From NCBI GenBank assembly GCA_903832105.1, contig CAILAO010000925.1, positions 1-6,892 of the forward strand: a stretch of 6,892 nt of DNA, read 5' to 3'. The stretch comes from an uncultured Pseudomonadota bacterium (GTDB lineage Bacteria > Bdellovibrionota_B > Oligoflexia > Oligoflexales > CAILAO01). Under the pieces are notes generated by a model. That model was not told the DNA's origin. It saw nothing but the letters and a program-made list of their open reading frames with translations, and made no database searches. This document shows positions 1-5,301 of the stretch, piece after piece; position 1 is the stretch's first letter; each line of letters begins with the position of its first letter. A program made the translations under genes and the position numbers.

Positions 1-294
1 GTCCAATTTTTGAGGGAAACCAAACTGATGAAAGACTAATATCGCCTTTGTCCTCTCGGATGGGGTCATTGTAGGAAAAGCAGTTCGAGAAATAGCGGAT
101 AGGACACAGTGTCCAAGGTAAGGGGGCACCAATATTTCATCCATCCTGGTGAGGCCAAATGCTTCTAAACCTGCCAGCATTGCCGATCTTCCTGTAAAGA
201 AAGGTATGAGAGCATGACCCAAAACGGATGACAAATAATTAAAAAATAAAGTGTTTCCATTACCAGAGCGATAAAAGGGATAAATTTCAATCAT
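1..294 (-). CDS. DegT/DnrJ/EryC1-type PLP sugar aminotransferase, N-terminal part (runs off left edge)
   Basis: Translating the minus strand from the ATG at 294-292 gives 98 codons without a stop up to the window edge. The N-terminal pattern is that of the DegT/DnrJ/EryC1/StrS family of PLP-dependent aminotransferases, which usually transfer an amino group onto a keto-sugar nucleotide. Visible pieces are GRSAMLAGLEAFGL (about 35-48), the phosphate-binding and helix start where the family has a small-residue/S-A-L motif; DEILVPPYLGHCVLSAI (about 52-68), the strand leading into the cofactor pocket; and ILVFHQFGFPQ (about 85-95), matching the family's hydrophobic strand before 'H-x-(F/Y)-G'. The Schiff-base lysine lies outside the window. 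An in-frame TGA at 300-298 rules out an earlier start. The gene begins 7 bases after the stop of the FemAB-like gene with only a weak GAAG-type ribosome site, so it is probably translationally coupled. Family assignment is good; the sugar substrate is unknown. Confidence 0.8.
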   Translation of the reverse strand, partial: MIEIYPFYRSGNGNTLFFNYLSSVLGHALIPFFTGRSAMLAGLEAFGLTRMDEILVPPYLGHCVLSAISRTAFPTMTPSERTKAILVFHQFGFPQKLD

Positions 295-301
295 TCTTCA
301 A

Positions 302-1306
302 TCACTGAAAGTTTTTCGTGCCTCTAAATACAGTGACGGTGTGCCCTCCAAAACCCTTCTTGAAAAGAGCTATATTTTGTTCTTTTTCTGAAGGATTTAC
401 TGTAAGCCTCAATTGACCCATATCAACATATCTGCAGCCAAGATTCCGGGCAGCCATTATTCCTTGCCATAGCCCCAAATGGCCGATGCCGGAACTTGAC
501 GGTAGGTCACCGTCAATGGCCGAGGAAGCATAAAGACAGTAAATATTACAACAATAAAAGAAATGAGAAGCAACAGTTTTTCCGCTCTTGTCCCTGACTA
601 ACACGATAAACCCCAGACTGTCTTTAACCATCTCATACATAAGCTCAAAGCTTTTCAAACTTCTGGTTTGACGGCCAGCAGCCTTGAAATGTAACAAACG
701 ATATTCATCACATTTCTGCACATTAAAGCTGTCTGAAGTTATCAACTCGCAATCGTAGTTTCCCTTGGCCCTGCTGATTAATGGACGATAACTCTTACGA
801 ACATCCGCCCAAAGATCTTGTTCGCTCCTTGTAATATCTATAAGTTGGCAAATGGTCGATTCATCAACATACCCGTAATCTGTAAGATAATTGTAGTAAT
901 GCCTCCCTTCAATAGGCTCAACGCCTTCTATCATAGCTCTATGGGCCGTCACATGATTTTCGTTTGCAAGAAAATCAATGTGATCAAATATGAATTTTGC
1001 TATTTCGCCATAACGCTTGGGTGTCCTTGCGCAACCTATGAGTGGGGCTCGTAAATATTCTCCACCATAACGGTATTCAATTTGTCCATTTTCTGAACTG
1101 AAACGATAAAGGGGCACCAATGCCACAACATCATCAGAATATACCACCACAAACGAGTCATCATTTATAATGTCAGAGGCGAAAATCTCCTTATCAAAAG
1201 ATCTAACGCCAATTGAGTACATGGGTGTTGCCCCGGGAATTACTTTAAGCCCCTTCAACCAAAGCGAAGCAAACCGCTCTTCATCAGAATGAATTACTGT
1301 GATCAT
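302..1306 (-). CDS. FemAB/GNAT-fold acyltransferase
   Basis: This 334-residue protein belongs by pattern to the FemAB-like / acetyltransferase-6 group: two GNAT-type folds that move an acyl or aminoacyl group onto an amine. The first half (about 1-150) carries the weakly conserved GNAT half, with the strand pair around VVVYSDDVVALVPLYRF (53-69). The second half has the recognisable family signatures: DLWADVRKSYRPLISRAK (164-181), like the 'lW..l....R..irkA' helix; VRDKSGKTVASHFFYCC (237-253), the central beta strands; GIGHLGLWQGIMAARNLGC (273-291), the long helix; and FKKGFGG (315-321), the terminal turn usual for the family. It is soluble, with no signal peptide or membrane segment. The ATG at 1306 is preceded by GAGG (1312-1315) at 5 bases. 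It lies 40 bases after the radical SAM gene and 7 before a sugar aminotransferase, which suggests it acylates the amino group that enzyme installs. The donor (acyl-CoA or aminoacyl-tRNA) cannot be told. Confidence 0.75.
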   Translation of the reverse strand: MITVIHSDEERFASLWLKGLKVIPGATPMYSIGVRSFDKEIFASDIINDDSFVVVYSDDVVALVPLYRFSSENGQIEYRYGGEYLRAPLIGCARTPKRYGEIAKFIFDHIDFLANENHVTAHRAMIEGVEPIEGRHYYNYLTDYGYVDESTICQLIDITRSEQDLWADVRKSYRPLISRAKGNYDCELITSDSFNVQKCDEYRLLHFKAAGRQTRSLKSFELMYEMVKDSLGFIVLVRDKSGKTVASHFFYCCNIYCLYASSAIDGDLPSSSGIGHLGLWQGIMAARNLGCRYVDMGQLRLTVNPSEKEQNIALFKKGFGGHTVTVFRGTKNFQ

Positions 1307-1346
1307 GATGACCTCACAGTAGTCTTAGAGTAAGCTGATAAAAAAG

Positions 1347-2435
1347 TCATAAGTCAAAATCCAAGCAATTCCGGCACAGCTCGACCTCGTTAAGTCTTCC
1401 CGTTTTGTTGAGCTCAATAATATTTCTTCTGAATTCAGAATTCCATAACTCAAAGATGGTATTGCTATTCACATTCCCCATGGAAAACGTTCCATTGAAG
1501 TCTGTGTCGCAGAATGTCGTCTCTCCATTGGAAAATATTAGTAGATCCTGTCTTTTGACCCTACGACAGCTTTTTTTTGCAGGTCGCTCCCTTTTTTGAG
1601 CATAGTCAAGATTGGTTGCTACGTCTCTAGAGAAAGCCTCAAGGGTGTTGGTTGCCACTATGTCCGCCCATCCTGCATATCTGCTGATAAACAAATCAAC
1701 CTCATGCCGTGCGCATTCTTGGTCAATGACCTGTACTCTTGTGAACGGCCTCCGCTTCTTACTGCAACGTTTTATTTTTATGAAGGTATCGAAGTTTGAC
1801 ACCATGTTATTCCAATCGGAATCAGGTGATATTTTATTATAGGTGTCGGATGTCATGGCGTTAACAGACATATTCATAAATGTCATTTCGGATTCTATGA
1901 TCATTCTTGAAAAATGTTCACTTAGCTCTTTACCGTTCGAAGAGCTCCAGATCGGACCTAAATGTTGTTTTGAAGAAACATAGTCAAGAAGTTCTGGGAA
2001 ATTTGGATGCAATAGTGACTCACCGATATTGTATATCCAAAGTCCATCGATCACCTTGTTATCTAGTTCGTCCACACACTTCTTGAATAAGGAAGGCTCC
2101 ATGTCTTTCTTTTCCCGTTTCAACTGCTGCCGAGGACACATAATGCAATTCTGATTACACCTACTGGTCATTTCTAAAAGAACCCTCGTTGGGTAGTCTG
2201 GTTTCGGTGTAAATGCAGAAACTCTCACTATTGGAACAACACGATAGTTCTTTTTCAAGTACTCTTCGAAAAGAATACTATTCTCTTTTTCTTTTAGTAT
2301 ATTCAAATAGCTATCAACCCGTACTGTAGGTAAACTTTTTAATTCTGTATACGGTAACAATACCGTGTCTTTTCTCTCGTTGCTGTATTCAAAGTCAGTT
2401 GATGGTGTGATAAAATAGGGGTTTACTAATTCCAC
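1347..2435 (-). CDS. Radical SAM protein with SPASM-like C-terminal cluster domain
   Basis: This 362-residue protein cleaves S-adenosylmethionine to a 5'-deoxyadenosyl radical by family analogy. The canonical CX3CX2C iron-sulfur motif is C93, C97, C100 within TSRCNQNCIMCPRQQ. It is followed by a GExxL-type element, IGESLLHPNFPELL (137-150), where the core has its SAM-contact turn, and by MNMSVNAMTSDTYNKI (187-202), a typical later barrel strand. A C-terminal SPASM-like region holds C290, C309, C354 and C357, with 'SNGETTFCDTDFNG', 'MGNVNSNTIFELWNSEF' and 'CRNC' in the usual order; four cysteines could bind one auxiliary cluster. About 80 residues precede the radical core. The start is GTG at 2435, chosen for the strong AAAGGAGA at 2441-2448. 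The gene follows a 179-base gap after the aminotransferase. Such proteins are common in glycan loci with unknown substrates, and RiPP-type chemistry is an alternative. Base composition is notably AT-rich in places: 17 of 60 bases at 2281-2340 are G or C. Confidence 0.88.
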   Translation of the reverse strand: MELVNPYFITPSTDFEYSNERKDTVLLPYTELKSLPTVRVDSYLNILKEKENSILFEEYLKKNYRVVPIVRVSAFTPKPDYPTRVLLEMTSRCNQNCIMCPRQQLKREKKDMEPSLFKKCVDELDNKVIDGLWIYNIGESLLHPNFPELLDYVSSKQHLGPIWSSSNGKELSEHFSRMIIESEMTFMNMSVNAMTSDTYNKISPDSDWNNMVSNFDTFIKIKRCSKKRRPFTRVQVIDQECARHEVDLFISRYAGWADIVATNTLEAFSRDVATNLDYAQKRERPAKKSCRRVKRQDLLIFSNGETTFCDTDFNGTFSMGNVNSNTIFELWNSEFRRNIIELNKTGRLNEVELCRNCLDFDL

Positions 2436-2440
2436 TGCTA

Positions 2441-2448
2441 TCTCCTTT
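2441..2448 (-). promoter_or_regulatory. Strong ribosome binding site deciding the GTG start of the radical SAM gene
   Basis: On the minus strand AAAGGAGA ends 5 bases before a GTG codon at 2435-2433. GGAG is 6 bases from the start. This is the best Shine-Dalgarno match in the window and supports a GTG start rather than a downstream ATG. Confidence 0.8.
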
Positions 2449-2484
2449 CAAAAAATACCGTTTGAGCCAATTTAAGAGTCTGAC

Positions 2485-2501
2485 TGCCCGTTATTAGGGC
2501 A
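2485..2501. repeat. Small perfect inverted repeat (hairpin), not a terminator
   Basis: TGCCC (2485-2489) and GGGCA (2497-2501) are perfect complements around a 7-base loop. No T-run follows on either strand. On the minus strand the CCC arm can pair instead with a nearby GGG (complement of 2503-2505), so two short hairpins are mutually exclusive. Structure is plausible; function is unproven. Confidence 0.4.
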
Positions 2502-2592
2502 TTCCCTTGGTTGAGTTTCGACCGATCAAGCTAAAATTTCTTGCGTTGACACTTCCTTTTGCTCCGTCATTATATTCGCTGCAAATTTCCAT
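2494..2592 (-). CDS. Doubtful 32-codon ORF upstream of the radical SAM gene
   Basis: An ATG at 2592-2590 opens a 32-residue reading frame ending at TAA 2496-2494. It contains SLIGRNSTKGMP at its C-terminus, one Cys near the N-terminus and a Gly/Ser/Asn-rich middle. The nearest purine run, AAGGGA, lies too far upstream for a good ribosome site. It sits 58 bases before the radical SAM start, which is the position expected for a peptide substrate, but it has no leader-like or repeated core motif that I recognise. It may equally be chance or a remnant of a longer gene. Confidence 0.15.
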   Translation of the reverse strand: MEICSEYNDGAKGSVNARNFSLIGRNSTKGMP

Positions 2593-2614
2593 TTTACCAA
2601 AACTTTCCCTTATT

Positions 2615-3763
2615 TTACGCGGTCATAGAAATAAGCTCATTGATCATTCGAACACCGTACATTGTTCTTTCCATGCTTTCGGTTGCCATGGAAACACGAA
2701 TGAAATGATCGCAGGATTGACCATACCCAAGTCCCGGGACCGTACTGACGTGATGGTCCGTAAGCAACTTTGTGCAAAACTCCTCCGAAGTCAGTCGCGA
2801 CTTCTCAATTGAGACGAAAAAATAGAATGTTGCTGTGCCCGGCAAATATGTCATGCCCAATGAATCCATATAGGTTGCCAATACCTTGCGCTTTTTGACC
2901 ACGTCGAGAATCTGAGGCTTGGTAATCGCCAGAACATCGTCAAAATGTTTAACCATGTAATGTTCAAGAATAGTTGCAGGGCATGTAATCAGGTGTTCAT
3001 TGATCTTCAGAATCTGAAATATAAGATCAGAATTGGCTATGACGTAGCCAATTCGCCAGCCAGACATTCCATAGTTTTTCGACATGGAATTACAGACAAT
3101 CGAGTGTTCTTTCGCCCTATCATGCCATCCAGATGAGATGAATTTATCCTCATCAAGTAAAAAATCACTATAGGCTTCATCTGCTAAAAGATACATGTTA
3201 TGTCGTCGGGCAAGTGTGTGAAGATATTCCAACTCTTCTTTTGGAAGCACCAGTCCGCGCGGATTGTGTGGAAAATTCAAAACAATGGCTTTGGTCTTCT
3301 TCGTTACATATTTCTCGATTTCCATCATAGATTCGTAATATGGTACAAGGACAGGGATACCATGACAAAGACGAACCTGTTCCGGATAACTAACCCAAGC
3401 CGGTTCAGGAATGATTACCTCATCGCCCGGGTTGAGAATCGCCATAAATGCCATGTGGATGGCAATCTTGGAACCCGCGGTGACGATGATCTCCTTATCG
3501 GGATCGACCGGAACTTCATATTGTTCAGCATAGTAGCGAGCCAACCTCCGGCGCAACTCGATGATTCCCCTTGAATGAGAATAATGATAGATGTCAGGAT
3601 ATGGCAAATCATCAAAAGGATAGAGAGGAATATCAAAGAATGCTTCCCCCAAAGACAGCACAATGACATCGGTCCCCTGCCCTTTCATCTCATATACAAG
3701 ATTGTTGTATTTAATTGACATTGCCCGTACGATTCCATCAACATAATCAGCGTGTTTTGGCAT
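2615..3763 (-). CDS. Class I/II PLP-dependent aminotransferase (aspartate aminotransferase fold)
   Basis: Fold-type I aminotransferase of 382 residues, transferring an amino group between an amino acid and a 2-oxo acid via PLP. Motifs numbered from the ATG at 3763: SLGE (37-40) in the entry loop; YSHSRGIIELRRRLARYY (61-78); AGSK (96-99), the cofactor phosphate loop; W123 in the ring-stacking position (PAWVSYP); NFPHNPRG (163-170) with the conserved Asn167; DEAYSD (195-200) with Asp195 for the pyridine nitrogen and Tyr198; SMSKNYGMSGWRIGY (226-240) with Schiff-base Lys229; and FIRVSMA (354-360), where Arg356 should bind the substrate carboxylate. All key residues are intact. An in-frame TTG at 3799 would add 12 residues, but it lacks a ribosome site, while AAGGA (3771-3775) lies 7 bases before the ATG. 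The carboxylate-binding arginines point to an amino acid or oxo acid substrate rather than a sugar. It is flanked by gaps of 138 and 179 bases, so it may be expressed partly on its own. Confidence 0.92.
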   Translation of the reverse strand: MPKHADYVDGIVRAMSIKYNNLVYEMKGQGTDVIVLSLGEAFFDIPLYPFDDLPYPDIYHYSHSRGIIELRRRLARYYAEQYEVPVDPDKEIIVTAGSKIAIHMAFMAILNPGDEVIIPEPAWVSYPEQVRLCHGIPVLVPYYESMMEIEKYVTKKTKAIVLNFPHNPRGLVLPKEELEYLHTLARRHNMYLLADEAYSDFLLDEDKFISSGWHDRAKEHSIVCNSMSKNYGMSGWRIGYVIANSDLIFQILKINEHLITCPATILEHYMVKHFDDVLAITKPQILDVVKKRKVLATYMDSLGMTYLPGTATFYFFVSIEKSRLTSEEFCTKLLTDHHVSTVPGLGYGQSCDHFIRVSMATESMERTMYGVRMINELISMTA

Positions 3764-3770
3764 GATGCTA

Positions 3771-3775
3771 TCCTT
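3771..3775 (-). promoter_or_regulatory. Ribosome binding site deciding the aminotransferase start
   Basis: AAGGA on the minus strand, 7 bases before ATG 3763-3761. It favours this ATG over the in-frame TTG at 3799, which has no purine-rich site upstream. Confidence 0.7.
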
Positions 3776-3832
3776 GATATTATGGGAATGTTGTCGCAAA
3801 ACGGATAAACAAACCGCTTGCTAAATGAAAGA

Positions 3833-3845
3833 GTTATTCGATAAC
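3833..3845. repeat. Small perfect inverted repeat next to the larger one
   Basis: GTTAT (3833-3837) and ATAAC (3841-3845) are perfect complements around a 3-base loop. In the minus-strand transcript this hairpin begins 1 base after the end of the three-tier structure at 3847-3900. Weak on its own. Confidence 0.35.
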
Positions 3846-3846
3846 C

Positions 3847-3900
3847 TGCTAACCGATAGTGCCTTTCCGAAGGAAGGTGGTATTGGAAAATAGCTTAGCA
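3847..3900. repeat. Three-tier imperfect inverted repeat in the methyltransferase-aminotransferase gap
   Basis: Three nested pairs of arms: TGCTAA (3847-3852) with TTAGCA (3895-3900); CCGATA (3853-3858) with TATTGG (3881-3886), with one G-T pair on this strand that becomes an A-C mismatch in the minus transcript; and CCTTTCC (3862-3868) with GGAAGG (3872-3877), with one bulged base. The inner spacers are 3 bases on each side, and the only asymmetry is an 8-base bulge (3887-3894). It starts one base after the methyltransferase stop and has no T-run, so it does not look like an intrinsic terminator. It may be an mRNA processing or stabilising element. Confidence 0.45.
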
Positions 3901-3901
3901 T

Positions 3902-4543
3902 TCAGTCAACTGACAGAAGTCCACCCTTATCTCGGCACGGCAGATGGTGATAGAGATAAAGGGTAAATTCATACAGAGGATAGTCATGCCGGATAGTGAC
4001 ATAGGGGGTCAGTTCTCGGCCCATTTTAAAAGCTTTCTCCGGCGAGAGGTGGAAGTTCTTTGTGAGCTTATAGTCAACGTAGCTGGATAGGAAGTTTACG
4101 GCAATTCCCTTGAGAGCCATAGAGAAAATGGCCGCGATCATTCTCCTCACATAATTTTCGTGGTTTCTAATCTTGAAACTGAGAGCGCCCGAAGAAAGCA
4201 CATAATCAAACTTCTTCCCCGGCAATTCTGACAGGATGTCCCTGACCTCGAAATTAACTCTGGGATGACGCTTCTGTGCCTCGTGTATCAGTTTGGGGCT
4301 CAAGTCGATTCCACAATAGCCTACACGCTTATATCTCTTCAGAAGATAAGGATAAAGATCTCCGAAACCGCAGCCCAGGTCGCAAATGCTGTGGTTAGAA
4401 AGATCGGCGATGTCAGCCAATATTTTAAAGCGTAACTGCTGACTTTTCACATCCCCCCAGCCTACAGAGCGGACATTATATCCATACTGATCGTAGCGGC
4501 TTTCATAAAGGTCAATCAGTTTTTTCTTTTCTTCCGGTTTCAA
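3902..4543 (-). CDS. Class I SAM-dependent methyltransferase
   Basis: A 213-residue Rossmann-fold methyltransferase. Motif I is CDLGCGFGD (54-62), the glycine-rich SAM loop. The acidic end of strand 2 is GIDLSP (78-83), where Asp80 should bind the SAM ribose hydroxyls. FEVRDI (98-103) corresponds to motif III, and FDYVLSSGALSFK (112-124) to the post-strand 4 segment. The remainder (about 125-213) is a variable substrate-binding cap rich in Tyr and His. The length is typical of small soluble class I enzymes. The start is TTG at 4543-4541 with GGGAG (4551-4555) 7 bases upstream. The start overlaps the amidohydrolase stop by four bases (TTGA), so translation is probably coupled. Ubiquinone/menaquinone-type, sugar O- or N-methyltransferases all share this pattern, so the acceptor is not deducible. 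Coupling with the amidohydrolase and ligase suggests a common small-molecule or sugar product. Confidence 0.88.
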   Translation of the reverse strand: MKPEEKKKLIDLYESRYDQYGYNVRSVGWGDVKSQQLRFKILADIADLSNHSICDLGCGFGDLYPYLLKRYKRVGYCGIDLSPKLIHEAQKRHPRVNFEVRDILSELPGKKFDYVLSSGALSFKIRNHENYVRRMIAAIFSMALKGIAVNFLSSYVDYKLTKNFHLSPEKAFKMGRELTPYVTIRHDYPLYEFTLYLYHHLPCRDKGGLLSVD

Positions 4544-5301
4544 ACGGATTCTCCCAGGAACTGCCTCGCATTGTTTTCCATAACAGGTAATAGATGAGCC
4601 TTTGCCAAATTCATCTTTTTGAACTCTGCGAGAGAAAGGCTGACAGTTTCGCTATAAGGTCTGTCAGGATAATCACTCCCCCAGAAGATACGTTCACCTC
4701 GTATGCTCTTTATGGCGTATGCAATGTCGCTGCTGATGGAGGCATTGCGGTAGTAGAGCAGTGTATAGGAAAGATCGAGATAGAGGTTCTTGAAATATTT
4801 TGCGACCATCAAGGCATCGAGAAGCCTGTGCCCTCCCGCGTGCCCAATGGCGATCCGGGCTGATGGAACCTTCTCAGCAAGCCTTGCAAAGGATTCCGGC
4901 AGATTACCGATGGCAATGTTCTTGCCGTCTGGGAATCCGTCCATCATGACAGGGAGCCCTAGTTCGCCGGCCCGACATACAAGGGCAGCACACTCTTCAC
5001 AATCGATACGGTAACCATGTATGCGGGGATGTAGCTTAACACCAGATGCTCCTAAATTCTTTAAACGATTTATATTTTCTAAAACACCGCTCTCTTTTGG
5101 ATTCAACAATGGGAATACACGGAAGAAGCCGTCAAAGTGTTTTGCCTCTTCAATGACTTTTTCATTGAAAAAACCCTCTTCAGGCAGATTGAGTAGAATG
5201 ATGCCCTTAACGCCCACCCTCATTGCTTCACCATAGAGGGTCTGCACAGCATTGAAAGACGTCCCAAGCCGTTTATCGAGGTGACAATGACCGTCTATCA
5301 T
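4540..5301 (-). CDS. Amidohydrolase-2 family TIM-barrel metal-dependent hydrolase
   Basis: This 253-residue protein has the amidohydrolase/PHP-like barrel order of the Amidohydro_2 family, whose members hydrolyse C-N or lactone bonds or decarboxylate (ACMSD type). DGHCHLD (3-9) supplies the HxH metal pair His5/His7 at strand 1. GVKLHPRIHGY (87-97) carries the family lysine Lys89 and His91. IGHAGGH (152-158) gives the strand 6 His154. FWGSDYPDRP (206-215) gives the strand 8 catalytic Asp210. At strand 5 the family normally has a His in 'PVxxHxG', but here the segment is LPVMMDGFPDG with Asp121 in that place. The protein is short for the family (often about 280-330). There is no signal peptide. 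Its ATG directly abuts the ligase stop (TGAATG) with no clear ribosome site of its own, indicating coupled translation, and it overlaps the methyltransferase by 4 bases. Composition is GC-rich locally: 40 of 60 bases at 4801-4860. The substrate is unknown. Confidence 0.85.
   Translation of the reverse strand: MIDGHCHLDKRLGTSFNAVQTLYGEAMRVGVKGIILLNLPEEGFFNEKVIEEAKHFDGFFRVFPLLNPKESGVLENINRLKNLGASGVKLHPRIHGYRIDCEECAALVCRAGELGLPVMMDGFPDGKNIAIGNLPESFARLAEKVPSARIAIGHAGGHRLLDALMVAKYFKNLYLDLSYTLLYYRNASISSDIAYAIKSIRGERIFWGSDYPDRPYSETVSLSLAEFKKMNLAKAHLLPVMENNARQFLGESV
4551..4555 (-). promoter_or_regulatory. Ribosome binding site supporting the TTG start of the methyltransferase
   Basis: GGGAG on the minus strand, 7 bases before TTG 4543-4541 and inside the end of the amidohydrolase gene. 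The good site plus the TTGA stop-start overlap makes the rare TTG start credible. Confidence 0.7.

Larger units (their letters stand above)
2436..2614. other. 179-base gap between aminotransferase and radical SAM genes
   Basis: No recognised gene is seen. On the minus strand it contains an exact TATAAT (complement of 2569-2574), but the hexamer 17 bases upstream is GTAAAA, a poor -35, so a promoter is only possible. It also holds a 5-bp hairpin (2485-2501), a doubtful 32-codon ORF (2592-2494) and a run of six T residues just before the radical SAM ribosome site that is not preceded by a stable stem. Confidence 0.5.

Noticed and set aside
818..1054. Plus-strand reading frame of 78 codons opposite the FemAB-like gene
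   Set aside because: It lies wholly antisense to a well-supported gene and its translation shows no domain.
1307..1346. Six T residues just after the radical SAM stop, considered as a terminator
   Set aside because: No stem precedes the run, and the FemAB-like gene starts 40 bases on with a good ribosome site.
2485..2501. Hairpin considered as an intrinsic terminator
   Set aside because: Only 5 bp with a 7-base loop and no T-run on either strand.
2507..2812. Plus-strand reading frame of 101 codons
   Set aside because: Its second half is antisense to the aminotransferase C-terminus and the rest covers the gap. No motif, and all neighbours read the other way.
3200..3574. Plus-strand reading frame of 124 codons
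   Set aside because: Antisense to the aminotransferase, whose catalytic motifs in this stretch are intact.
3415..3669. Second minus-strand frame of 84 codons inside the aminotransferase
   Set aside because: A frame shadow of a complete gene; no ribosome site or recognisable domain.
3764..3799. Twelve-residue N-terminal extension of the aminotransferase from TTG
   Set aside because: No ribosome site before the TTG, while AAGGA sits at the right distance from the ATG at 3763.
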